From NCBI RefSeq assembly GCF_033366695.1, contig NZ_JAOBTQ010000001.1:2108001-2172000 (forward strand): DNA of 64,000 bases, given 5' to 3'. The notes below the pieces were generated by a model. That model was not told the origin of the DNA, made no database searches, and saw only the letters and a program-made list of their open reading frames with translations. Below, piece by piece: positions 9,405-17,200 of this stretch. The stretch's first letter is position 1; each line of letters starts with the position of its first letter. The stretch is from Streptomyces sp. SCL15-4 (lineage in GTDB: Bacteria > Actinomycetota > Actinomycetes > Streptomycetales > Streptomycetaceae). The position numbers and the translations under genes were made by a program.

Positions 9405-10694
9405 GTGACCGACGCCCAAGACACCGCAGCAGACAGCTCCCTGCGCACCACCGGAGGCACTCCTCCGGACGACGCCGGATCTTCTGTGACGGGGGCGCCG
9501 ACTCCGTTGCTCGAGCCCCGCGAGGGCATTCCGCCCGTGGTCGCCGACGAGGCGGCCCTCGCCCGGGTCACCGCCGCCTTCGCCGCCGGCACCGGCCCGG
9601 TCGCCGTGGACGCCGAGCGCGCCTCCGGCTACCGCTACGGTCAGCGCGCCTACCTGGTGCAGCTGCGCCGCGAGGGCGCCGGGACCGCGCTCATCGACCC
9701 CGTGGCCTGCCCCGACCTGTCCGGGCTCGGCGCGGCCCTGTCCGACGCCGAGTGGGTGCTGCACGCGGCCACCCAGGACCTGCCGTGCCTGCGCGAGATA
9801 GGCATGGTCCCGGCCCGTCTGTTCGACACCGAGCTGGCCGGACGGCTGGCCGGCTTCCCCCGGGTCGGCCTCGGCGCCATGGTCGAGGGCGTCCTCGGAT
9901 ACGTCCTGGAGAAGGGCCACTCCGCCGTCGACTGGTCGACCCGGCCGCTGCCCGAGCCGTGGCTGCGCTACGCCGCGCTCGACGTCGAGCTGCTCGTCGA
10001 CCTGCGGGACGCCCTGGAGAAGGAGCTGGAGCGGCAGGGCAAGCTGGAGTGGGCGCTGCAGGAGTTCGACGCGATCGCGACGGCGCCCCCGCCCGAGCCG
10101 CGCAAGGACCCCTGGCGCCGTACGTCCGGAATGCACAAGGTGCGCCGCCGCCGGCAGCTCGCCGTGGTCCGGGAGCTGTGGGAGACCCGGGACCGGATCG
10201 CCCGGCGCCGGGACGTCTCGCCGGGCAAGGTGCTCAGCGACGCGGCCATCGTGGAGGCCGCGCTCGCCCTGCCGGGCAACGTGCACGCCCTCGCCGCGCT
10301 GAACGGCTTCGGGCACCGCATGGGACGGCGGCAGCTGGAGCAGTGGCAGGCCGCGGTGGACCGGGCCAAGGCGCTGCCGGAGGCCGCGCTGCCGCAGCCC
10401 GGGCAGTCGGTGGCGGGTCCGCCGCCGCCCCGGGCGTGGGCCGACAAGGACCCGGCCGCGGCGGCCCGGCTGTCCGCCGCGCGGGCCGGGGTGTCCTCCC
10501 TCGCCGAGCGGCTCGCCATGCCGCAGGAGAACGTGGTCTCCCCGGACACCGTGCGCAGGATCTGCTGGGAGCCGCCGCAGGTGGTCGACACCGAGTCCGT
10601 GGCGGCCGCGCTCGCCGGGTACGGCGCGCGTCCGTGGCAGATCGAACTGGTGACGCCGGTGCTGGTGGACGCGCTGCCGGCCAAGGGCGCCTAG
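9405..10694 (+). CDS. rnd: Ribonuclease D-family 3'-5' exoribonuclease with HRDC domain
   Basis: This 429-residue protein has a DEDDy exonuclease domain after a disordered N-terminus of about 40 residues. Asp69/Glu71 lie in VAVDAER, Asp125 in ATQDL, and Tyr189/Asp193 in RYAALDV; these are all the metal-binding and catalytic residues. An HRDC-type helical domain follows (about 235-310), and a further C-terminal helical region reaches 429, as in actinobacterial RNase D homologues. The expected activity is 3' trimming of structured RNAs such as tRNA precursors. The GTG at 9405 is the earliest start that does not run into whiI. It lies 147 bp behind whiI and may have its own promoter in that gap. 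Confidence 0.88.
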   Translation: MTDAQDTAADSSLRTTGGTPPDDAGSSVTGAPTPLLEPREGIPPVVADEAALARVTAAFAAGTGPVAVDAERASGYRYGQRAYLVQLRREGAGTALIDPVACPDLSGLGAALSDAEWVLHAATQDLPCLREIGMVPARLFDTELAGRLAGFPRVGLGAMVEGVLGYVLEKGHSAVDWSTRPLPEPWLRYAALDVELLVDLRDALEKELERQGKLEWALQEFDAIATAPPPEPRKDPWRRTSGMHKVRRRRQLAVVRELWETRDRIARRRDVSPGKVLSDAAIVEAALALPGNVHALAALNGFGHRMGRRQLEQWQAAVDRAKALPEAALPQPGQSVAGPPPPRAWADKDPAAAARLSAARAGVSSLAERLAMPQENVVSPDTVRRICWEPPQVVDTESVAAALAGYGARPWQIELVTPVLVDALPAKGA

Positions 10695-11097
10695 GGCCTG
10701 TCCCGGCTCACGCGGAAAAAAAGACGTCGAGATCACGCCAAGATCCTGGGACGGTACGCGGCCGGGAGGAACAGGCCCACCACGGGCTTTGACGCGGAAG
10801 GCGAACCGGTCGACCGCGCAGGCGGTCGTCGAGGCGATCAGGGCCAGGCCGCGGGTCACGCAGTCGTGGCCGGCGTGAGCAGGACGGCGCGCGGGGCGGC
10901 GGCCGGGGACGCGCAGGAGCCGAGGTCGCGGTGGCGCCGAGGCGCGGTGACGTTGACGGCCCGGACGCCGGTGCGCGACCTGCCGCTCCACGCCGACCGG
11001 CCGGCCCCGGCGAACGGGTCACGATCGGCGTGCCCGGCTGGCAGACTCCCGATGCGTCCGCCGCACGTTCCGCGCTGTACCGCATGGAGCCCGCCTG
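10695..11097. other. Gene-free interval between rnd and the LacI regulator
   Basis: No reading frame in these 403 bp has a convincing start, ribosome-binding site or recognisable product. The interval contains an unusual run of seven A residues (about 10718-10724) and an ACCGGT hexamer at 10805-10810, the core of the operator motif seen in the mannoside cluster at 54-62 kb. The hexamer is about 290 bp upstream of the regulator gene and could be chance. The segment could be a decayed gene, but I cannot name one. Confidence 0.4.
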
Positions 11098-12135
11098 ATG
11101 ACCTCGTCCCCGCGTCCCCGCGTCACGATCAAGGACGTCGCCGCCCGCGCCGGCGTGTCCAAGGGCGCCGTGTCCCTCGCCTTCAACCACAAACCGGGAC
11201 TGTCGGAGGCCACCCGTGACCGCATCTTCGCGGCGGCCCGGGAGCTGGGCTGGGCGCCGAGCCACACCGCGCGGTCGCTGGCCGGGGCGCGCGTGGACGT
11301 GGTGGGCCTGGCGATCTGCCGGCCGGCCCGGATGCTGGGCCTGGAGCCGTTCTACATGGAGTTCGTCTCGGGCGTGGAGAGCGTGCTGAGCGAGCGCTCC
11401 TGCTCGCTGCTGCTGCGGCTGGTGCGCAGCCCCGAGGAGGAGGCCGGACTGCTCCAGGCGTGGTGGCAGGGCCGGCACATCGGCGGGGCCATCGTGGTCG
11501 ACCTGCGCGCGGACGATCCGAGGGTGCCGGTGGTACGGCGGCTCGGGCTGCCCGCGGTCGCCGTCGGCCATCCCTCGCTGACCGGCGGGCTCACCTCGGT
11601 GTGGACGGACGACACCACGGCCGTCGGCGAGGCGGTGCGCTATCTCGCGGCGCTCGGCCACCGCAGGATCGCCCGGATCGGCGGGGCGGCGGCCCTCGGG
11701 CACTCCGGCATCCGCGCGGCGGCGTTCGACGCGGCCGGACGGTCGGCGAGGCTGGCCGGGGCCTGGCAGGTGGCGACCGACTTCTCCGGGGAGGCGGGGG
11801 CGCGGGCGACGCGCACGCTGCTGACGGCGGCGCCCGGGGAGCGGCCGACGGCGATCGTGTACGACAACGACATCATGGCGGTGGCGGGCCTGGCGGTGGC
11901 GGCCGAGATGGGGCTGCGGGTGCCGGCCGACGTGTCGTTGCTGGCCTGGGACGACTCCCAGCTGTGCCGGCTGACCCATCCGACGCTGTCGGCGATGAGC
12001 CATGACGTGCACGGGTTCGGGGCCGAGGTGGCGCGGACGCTGTTCGAGGTGATCACGGGAGAGGGTCCGGACTCCCGTCCGGCGCGCACGCCGGTGCTGG
12101 TGCCGAGAGGTTCGACGGCTCCCCCGAAGGTGTGA
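11098..12135 (+). CDS. LacI-family transcriptional regulator (paralogue of the regulator at 58.0-59.1 kb)
   Basis: This 345-residue regulator has an N-terminal LacI helix-turn-helix (TIKDVAARAGVSKGAVSLAF, about residues 10-30) and a hinge helix near TARSLAG. A periplasmic-binding-protein-like ligand domain follows. It is strikingly similar throughout to the regulator at 58042-59079. The recognition helix is identical, as are long stretches such as LGLEPFYM, AVRYLAALGHRRIAR and PTAIVYDNDIMAVAG. It therefore probably binds the same or a closely related operator (ACCGGT-centred) and a related sugar ligand. No sugar gene lies beside it, so it may act in trans. The ATG at 11098 directly precedes the HTH. 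Confidence 0.88.
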   Translation: MTSSPRPRVTIKDVAARAGVSKGAVSLAFNHKPGLSEATRDRIFAAARELGWAPSHTARSLAGARVDVVGLAICRPARMLGLEPFYMEFVSGVESVLSERSCSLLLRLVRSPEEEAGLLQAWWQGRHIGGAIVVDLRADDPRVPVVRRLGLPAVAVGHPSLTGGLTSVWTDDTTAVGEAVRYLAALGHRRIARIGGAAALGHSGIRAAAFDAAGRSARLAGAWQVATDFSGEAGARATRTLLTAAPGERPTAIVYDNDIMAVAGLAVAAEMGLRVPADVSLLAWDDSQLCRLTHPTLSAMSHDVHGFGAEVARTLFEVITGEGPDSRPARTPVLVPRGSTAPPKV

Positions 12136-12172
12136 CGTTCACCGCTCCCCCGTACAGGACTGTGCAGCTACG

Positions 12173-12210
12173 TTACTGATAAGTAGCATGGGGCTGAGCG
12201 CGCGCTCAGC
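12173..12210 (+). promoter_or_regulatory. Two palindromes in the fadA promoter region
   Basis: The short gap before fadA holds TACT-N4-AGTA (12174-12185, within TTACTGATAAGTAG). Seven bases later comes a perfect 18-bp palindrome, GCTGAGCGCGCGCTCAGC (12193-12210). Both lie 40-80 bp upstream of the GTG start of fadA, where an operator would overlap the promoter. A TetR-type acyl-CoA-responsive repressor is the natural guess for a beta-oxidation operon, but no such regulator is encoded nearby. Confidence 0.5.
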
Positions 12211-12251
12211 GCAACGCAGCAGTGCCATCCCGCATCTGGAGGAGAGCCATC

Positions 12252-13469
12252 GTGCCTCGTACCGTCAGGGACGTCGTCTTCGTCGACGGCGTCCGCACCC
12301 CGTTCGGCAAGGCGGGCCCGAAGGGCATCTACCACGAGACCCGCGCCGACGACCTCGTCGTGAAGGCGATCCGGGAGCTGCTGCGCCGCAACCCCGGGCT
12401 GGACCCGAAGAAGATCGACGAGGTCGCCATCGCCGCGACCACGCAGATCGGCGACCAGGGCCTGACCCTCGGCCGCACGGCCGGCATCCTCGCGGGCCTG
12501 CCGCAGTCCGTGCCGGGCTACTCCATCGACCGCATGTGCGCCGGCGCGCTGACCGCCGTGACGACCACCGCCGGTTCGATCGCGTTCGGCGCCTACGACG
12601 CCGTCATCGCCGGCGGTGTCGAGCACATGGGCCGCCACCCGATGGGCGAGGGCGTCGACCCGAACCCGCGCTTCGTCTCCGAGAAGCTGGTCGACGAGTC
12701 CGCCCTCTTCATGGGCATGACCGCCGAGAACCTGCACGACCGGTACCCGTCGATCACCAAGCTGCGCGCCGACGAGTACGCGGTCCGCTCGCAGGAGAAG
12801 GCCGCCAAGGCGTACGCCGACGGCAAGATCCAGGCCGACCTGGTGCCGATCTCGGTGCGCCGCACGAGCCCCGAGGGCGGCGAGACCGGCTGGGGCCTGG
12901 TCACCGCCGACGAGCCGATGCGCCCGGGCACCACGCTGGAGAACCTGGCCGGCCTGAAGACGCCGTTCCGCGTCCACGGCCGGGTCACCGCGGGCAACGC
13001 GGCCGGCCTGAACGACGGCGCCACCGCGTCGGTCATCGCGAGCGAGGACTTCGCCCGCGAGAACGGCCTGCCGGTCAAGATGCGCCTGGTGTCCTACGCC
13101 TTCGCGGGCGTCGAGCCGGAGGTCATGGGCTACGGCCCGATCCCGGCCACGGAGAAGGCCCTCGCCAAGGCGGGCCTCTCCATCTCCGACATCGGCCTGT
13201 TCGAGATCAACGAGGCCTTCGCCGTCCAGGTCCTGGCCTTCCTGGAGCACTACGGCATCGCCGACGACGACGCGCGCGTCAACCAGTACGGCGGCGCCAT
13301 CGCCTTCGGTCACCCGCTGGCCTCCTCCGGCGTCCGGCTGATGACGCAGCTGGCCCGCCAGTTCGAGGAGCAGCCGCACGTCCGCTACGGCCTGACCACC
13401 ATGTGCGTCGGCTTCGGCATGGGCGCGACGGTCGTCTGGGAGAACCCGCACTTCGAGGGGGACAAGTGA
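12252..13469 (+). CDS. fadA: Acetyl-CoA acyltransferase (3-ketoacyl-CoA thiolase)
   Basis: This 405-residue thiolase performs the last step of fatty-acid beta-oxidation, cleaving 3-ketoacyl-CoA with CoA to give acetyl-CoA and a shortened acyl-CoA. The acylated Cys96 lies in SIDRMCAGAL, His354 in AFGHPLASSG and the second catalytic Cys385 in TTMCVGFGMG. All three thiolase residues are thus present. The GTG at 12252 is chosen because a purine-rich GGAGGAGAG-like site precedes it, and because it starts directly at the conserved RDVVFVDGVRTPFG segment. Its stop overlaps the start of fadB by 4 bp (GTGA), so the pair is translationally coupled, as expected for a trifunctional complex. Two palindromes lie in the promoter region. 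Confidence 0.95.
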   Translation: MPRTVRDVVFVDGVRTPFGKAGPKGIYHETRADDLVVKAIRELLRRNPGLDPKKIDEVAIAATTQIGDQGLTLGRTAGILAGLPQSVPGYSIDRMCAGALTAVTTTAGSIAFGAYDAVIAGGVEHMGRHPMGEGVDPNPRFVSEKLVDESALFMGMTAENLHDRYPSITKLRADEYAVRSQEKAAKAYADGKIQADLVPISVRRTSPEGGETGWGLVTADEPMRPGTTLENLAGLKTPFRVHGRVTAGNAAGLNDGATASVIASEDFARENGLPVKMRLVSYAFAGVEPEVMGYGPIPATEKALAKAGLSISDIGLFEINEAFAVQVLAFLEHYGIADDDARVNQYGGAIAFGHPLASSGVRLMTQLARQFEEQPHVRYGLTTMCVGFGMGATVVWENPHFEGDK

Positions 13470-15595
13470 GCACCACCGCCGAGCTTCTGAAGCAGGCCTC
13501 GGACCTGTTCCCCGACGAGGTCGTGACGTCCGCGCACGTACGTCACTTCGACCTCCCGTTCGGCGCCGGCCGCTTCGCGCTGATCACGCTGGACAACGGC
13601 CTGGACCACACCAAGCCGACCACCTTCGGCCCGGCCTCGCTGGCGAACCTGAACACCGCCGTCGACCAGGTCGAGAAGGAGGCGGCCGAGGGCGGGATCG
13701 TCGGTGTCGGCATCACCGGCAAGCCGTTCATCTTCGCCGTCGGCGCCGACCTCAAGGGCGTCGAGCTGCTGAAGGAACACGAGCACGCGCTCGCCATCGG
13801 CAAGGGCGGCCACGAGGTCTTCAAGCGGCTGTCGAAGCTGGCCGTCCCGACCTTCGCGTACTACAACGGCGCGGCCATGGGCGGCGGCGTCGAGGTCGGT
13901 CTGCACTGCTCCTACCGGACCGTCTCCAAGGCGATCCCGGCGTTCTCGCTGCCCGAGGTCTTCCTCGGCCTGGTCCCCGGCTGGGGCGGCTGCACCCTGC
14001 TGCCGAACCTGATCGGCGCCGAGAAGGCCGTCTCGGTCATCATCGAGAACTCGCTGAACCAGAACAGGCAGCTCAAGGGCCAGCAGGTCTTCGACCTCGG
14101 GATCGCCGACGCGATCTTCGAGGGCGCCGACTTCCTGGAGCAGTCGCTGATCTGGACGGCGCGGGTCCTCAACGGCGACGTCACCGTCGAGCGTCCGGTG
14201 ATCGACCGCGGTGAGGCCTGGGACCAGGCCGTCGCCAAGGGCCGGTTCATCGCCGACGGCAAGGTGCACGGCGCGGCCCCGGCCGCCTACCGCGCCCTGG
14301 ACATCATCGCCGCCGCCAAGAACGAGGACCTCCAGCAGGGCTTCGACGCCGAGGACCAGGCCCTCGCCGACCTGATCATGGGCGGCGAGCTGCGTGCCGG
14401 CATCTACGCCTTCAACCTCGTCCAGAAGCGCGGCAAGCGTCCCGCCGGCGCCCCGGACAAGAACCTGGCCCGCCCGGTCACCAAGGTCGGTGTCGTCGGC
14501 GCCGGTCTGATGGCCTCGCAGCTCGCCCTGCTGTTCCTGCGCCGCCTGGAGGTGCCGGTCGTGCTGACCGACATCGACCAGGAGCGCGTCGACAAGGGCG
14601 TGGGCTACGTCCACGCCGAGATCGACAAGCTGCTCGGCAAGGGCCGGATCAACCAGGACAAGGCCAACCGCCTCAAGGCGCTGGTCACCGGTGTCCTGGA
14701 CAAGGCCGAGGGCTTCGCGGACGCGGACTTCGTCATCGAGGCCGTGTTCGAGGAGATCGGCGTCAAGCAGCAGGTGTTCGCGGAGGTCGAGGCGGTCGCC
14801 CCGGCGCACGCGATCCTCGCCACCAACACCTCCTCGCTGTCCGTGACCGAGATGGCGTCGAAGCTGAAGCACCCGGAGCGGGTCGTCGGCTTCCACTTCT
14901 TCAACCCGGTCGCGGTGCTGCCGCTGCTGGAGATCGTCCGCGGCGAGCAGACCGACGACGCGTCCCTCGCGACCGCGTTCGCCGTCGCCAAGAAGCTGAA
15001 GAAGACCGCGGTGCTCGTCAAGGACGCCCCGGCGTTCGTCGTGAACCGCATCCTGACCCGCTTCATGGGCGAGATCCAGAACGTCATCGACGAGGGCACC
15101 CCGGTCGAGGTCGCCGAGAAGGCCGTCGAGCCGCTCGGGCTGCCGATGTCCCCGCTGGTGCTGCTGGAGCTGGTCGGCCCGGCGATCGGCCTGCACGTCT
15201 CCGAGACGCTGCACGGCGCCTTCCCGGACCGCTTCACGGTCTCCCCCAACCTCAAGGCGGTCGTGGAGGCGGGCAAGCGCGGCTTCTACGTCTACGACAG
15301 CGGCAAGCCGGAGCTGGACCCGGAGGTCGCCGCGCTGCTCAAGCAGGGCGATGCCGTCCTGACCGAGGAGCAGGTGCGGGCGCGGGTGCTGGACGCGGTG
15401 GCCCAGGAGATCGGGCTCATGCTCGACGAGGGCGTCGTCGCCGAGGCCCAGGACATCGACCTGTGCCTGATCACGGGCGCCGGCTGGCCCTTCCACCTGG
15501 GCGGCATCACGCCGTACCTGGACCGCGAGGGTGTCTCCGAGCGCGTGAACGGCAAGAAGTTCCTGGCACCGGGCGTGGCGAGCGTCCCGGCGTAA
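13466..15595 (+). CDS. fadB: Fatty oxidation complex alpha subunit: enoyl-CoA hydratase / 3-hydroxyacyl-CoA dehydrogenase
   Basis: This 709-residue bifunctional enzyme has an N-terminal crotonase domain (about 20-260) with the oxyanion-hole segments FAVGADLKGVE and YYNGAAMGGGVE. The NAD-binding domain of 3-hydroxyacyl-CoA dehydrogenase begins near residue 340 (VGVVGAGLMASQ). The substrate-binding C-terminal domain includes HPERVVGFHFFNPV. It hydrates trans-2-enoyl-CoA and oxidises the product to 3-ketoacyl-CoA for FadA. The GTG start is set by the 4-bp overlap with the fadA stop. The operon ends in a strong hairpin just downstream. The order is thiolase then alpha subunit, the reverse of E. 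coli fadBA. Confidence 0.94.
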   Translation: MSTTAELLKQASDLFPDEVVTSAHVRHFDLPFGAGRFALITLDNGLDHTKPTTFGPASLANLNTAVDQVEKEAAEGGIVGVGITGKPFIFAVGADLKGVELLKEHEHALAIGKGGHEVFKRLSKLAVPTFAYYNGAAMGGGVEVGLHCSYRTVSKAIPAFSLPEVFLGLVPGWGGCTLLPNLIGAEKAVSVIIENSLNQNRQLKGQQVFDLGIADAIFEGADFLEQSLIWTARVLNGDVTVERPVIDRGEAWDQAVAKGRFIADGKVHGAAPAAYRALDIIAAAKNEDLQQGFDAEDQALADLIMGGELRAGIYAFNLVQKRGKRPAGAPDKNLARPVTKVGVVGAGLMASQLALLFLRRLEVPVVLTDIDQERVDKGVGYVHAEIDKLLGKGRINQDKANRLKALVTGVLDKAEGFADADFVIEAVFEEIGVKQQVFAEVEAVAPAHAILATNTSSLSVTEMASKLKHPERVVGFHFFNPVAVLPLLEIVRGEQTDDASLATAFAVAKKLKKTAVLVKDAPAFVVNRILTRFMGEIQNVIDEGTPVEVAEKAVEPLGLPMSPLVLLELVGPAIGLHVSETLHGAFPDRFTVSPNLKAVVEAGKRGFYVYDSGKPELDPEVAALLKQGDAVLTEEQVRARVLDAVAQEIGLMLDEGVVAEAQDIDLCLITGAGWPFHLGGITPYLDREGVSERVNGKKFLAPGVASVPA

Positions 15596-15605
15596 CGCCG
15601 TACGG

Positions 15606-15647
15606 CACGGGAAAGGGCCCCCGCCACGGCGGGGGCCCTTTCCCGTG
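15606..15647. terminator. Strong bidirectional terminator hairpin after fadB
   Basis: A perfect inverted repeat has 20-bp arms (15606-15625 and 15628-15647) and a 2-base loop. It lies between the stop of fadB and the stop of the convergent gene at 15649. The arms contain AAAGGG/CCCTTT, which gives short A and U tracts on either strand, so it can terminate both transcripts. Confidence 0.9.
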
Positions 15648-15648
15648 C

Positions 15649-16665
15649 TCAGACCTGCCGCCACGCCTCCAGCGCCAGCCCCGGTTCGTCCTTGCGCCGG
15701 GTCGTCAGCAGCTGTCCCGTCGACGGCGACAGCGTCGCCGCCACCACCCGGCCGGTCTCGTCCACGGCGAGGGACACCAGCGCGTCCAGCGGCAGTTCGG
15801 GGCCCGACTCGGTCCACCAGGCCCCCGCCGACTCCTGCTCGGTCGGGTACGCGGCGAAGGCGACCCGGCGGCTCGCCGTTCGCTGGGCCAGCAGCGTGCA
15901 GTCGTACCCGTCGAGGTCGCAGCGGACCGCCGAGACCGGTCCCGGGCCCGCCGCGGCCAGCAGCGTGACCGGTTCGCCGCCGGGCCGCCAGGCGCACAGG
16001 GCGTCGTCGGTGCCGGTGTAGAAGACGGTCGTGCTGTCCGGGGAGGTGGCCAGGGCGCGCAGGGTGCCCGGACGGACCGGGGTCCGCAGGGACTCCTGGA
16101 GCACGGGCACGGCGCCCGGCGACTCCTGACGCCAGTACAGCAGGCCCTGCGGGACGGCGGCGTACAGCTCCACCGTGCCGGACGCCCCGGTCACCGCGGC
16201 CAGTTGGTCCTGCACCTCGCTGCCCTTCAGGTCCCGCCAGGGGCCCCAGCCGCCCTTCTCCTTCTGGCCGAGCATGCTGACCCCGCCGCCCCGGTTCCGC
16301 ACGAACACATGGGCGCGGCCCTGCGCGTCGACCGTGACCGCGGGAGTGCCGGTGCGGTCGCCGGTGCGGTTCGGGTGGCCGATCGGGTGCCAGTCCAGCG
16401 CGGCCAGGTGCGGACGGAAGTGCGTGGAGTGCACCAGCCCGGACTCGCCCTTGACGGTGGGCCGCCAGGACACCAGATGGGCATAGCCGTCGGCGCCCTG
16501 GCCGATCGCCAGGACGGAGTGCAGCTTCTGGTCGCCGCCTATCTTGCGAGGAGCGGACCAGGGGCCGCCGGGGCCGCGCTCCGCCCGGCACAGGACGGCG
16601 TCGCCCGACAGCTGGTACGCACTGAGCCGGCCGTCTCGGCCGCGAAGGAACCAGTCGCCGTTCAC
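15649..16665 (-). CDS. Conserved hypothetical protein with beta-propeller/lectin-like repeats
   Basis: I do not recognise a specific family for this 338-residue protein. It contains recurrent motifs of about 45-55 residues, each ending in short strands such as YAHLVSW, AHVFVRN, LYAAVPQGLLYW and VFYTGTDDALCAWRPGG. Between them are Gly/Trp turns (GGPWSAPRKIGG, GGWGPWRDLKG). That pattern resembles a sialidase- or PLL-lectin-type beta-propeller. There is no signal peptide or membrane segment, so it is predicted to be cytoplasmic unless exported by another route. The GTG at 16665 is the start. It is divergent from the NYN gene by 73 bp and convergent with fadB across a strong terminator. Confidence 0.7.
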   Translation of the reverse strand: MNGDWFLRGRDGRLSAYQLSGDAVLCRAERGPGGPWSAPRKIGGDQKLHSVLAIGQGADGYAHLVSWRPTVKGESGLVHSTHFRPHLAALDWHPIGHPNRTGDRTGTPAVTVDAQGRAHVFVRNRGGGVSMLGQKEKGGWGPWRDLKGSEVQDQLAAVTGASGTVELYAAVPQGLLYWRQESPGAVPVLQESLRTPVRPGTLRALATSPDSTTVFYTGTDDALCAWRPGGEPVTLLAAAGPGPVSAVRCDLDGYDCTLLAQRTASRRVAFAAYPTEQESAGAWWTESGPELPLDALVSLAVDETGRVVAATLSPSTGQLLTTRRKDEPGLALEAWRQV

Positions 16666-16738
16666 CGGTTCACTTTAAGCCGCCCGGGACCGGCCACGGG
16701 GCACGCCCCCCGGGCCCGGGCCGTGGGACCCTTGCGGT

Positions 16739-17131
16739 ATGACCGGCTCCCCCGACGCCTCGTCCCGCCCCGCCCCGCAGCTCGTCGTCGTGGACGGCGC
16801 GAACGTCGTCGGGTCGCGGCCCGACGGCTGGTGGAAGGACCGCAGAGGGGCGGCCGAGCGGCTGCGGGACCGGCTGGCGGGCGAGGGCCTGCCCGGGCAT
16901 CCGGGGCCGGTGGAGATCGTGCTGGTGGTCGAGGGCGCGGCCCGCGGCGTGGCGTCGGTGCCGGGCGTGCGGGTGGAGTCGGCGCCGGGCAGCGGCGACG
17001 ACCGCATCGTGGAACTGACCGCCGGCAGCCCCGGCCGTCCCCGCCTGGTGGTGACCGCCGACCGCGAACTGCGCCGCCGGGTGACGGAACTGGGCGCCGA
17101 GGTGACGGGCCCCCGCACGATCCTGGGCTGA
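16739..17131 (+). CDS. NYN-domain (PIN-like) putative RNase
   Basis: This 130-residue protein consists of one NYN/YacP-type domain. The first strand carries VVVDGANVVGSRPDGWW with its conserved Asp. SGDDRIVEL supplies the central acidic residues, and VVTADRELRRRV the C-terminal Asp/Arg pair. These are the metal-binding positions of PIN-like ribonucleases. Such proteins cut RNA, but the target cannot be inferred. The ATG at 16739 gives a 12-residue lead before the domain. It stands alone and is divergent from the propeller-like protein. Confidence 0.82.
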   Translation: MTGSPDASSRPAPQLVVVDGANVVGSRPDGWWKDRRGAAERLRDRLAGEGLPGHPGPVEIVLVVEGAARGVASVPGVRVESAPGSGDDRIVELTAGSPGRPRLVVTADRELRRRVTELGAEVTGPRTILG

Positions 17132-17200
17132 CCCGCACCCACGACGGCCCCGGCCGGCCGCCGGGAGCCGCTCCCCGCCACGGGTGACGCCGTGTGCCCG

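Noticed and set aside
10700..10900. An insertion-sequence remnant
   Set aside because: I saw no terminal inverted repeats, target duplication or transposase motif; the suspicion rested only on lack of a gene.
7545..10991. A minus-strand open frame of more than 1,100 codons
   Set aside because: It runs antisense to DUF3000, whiI and RNase D, each supported by family motifs. Long antisense frames are expected at this GC content.
13385..16591. A minus-strand open frame of about 1,070 codons over fadB
   Set aside because: It is a mirror of fadB codons, rich in repeated Asp/Leu/Gly/His patterns. It has no domain and no ribosome-binding site.
16660..16675. An ACCGGT operator at the start of the propeller-like gene
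   Set aside because: The core overlaps the start codon, lacks the A/T flanks of the other sites, and the gene has no link to sugars. A 6-mer is expected by chance in this window.
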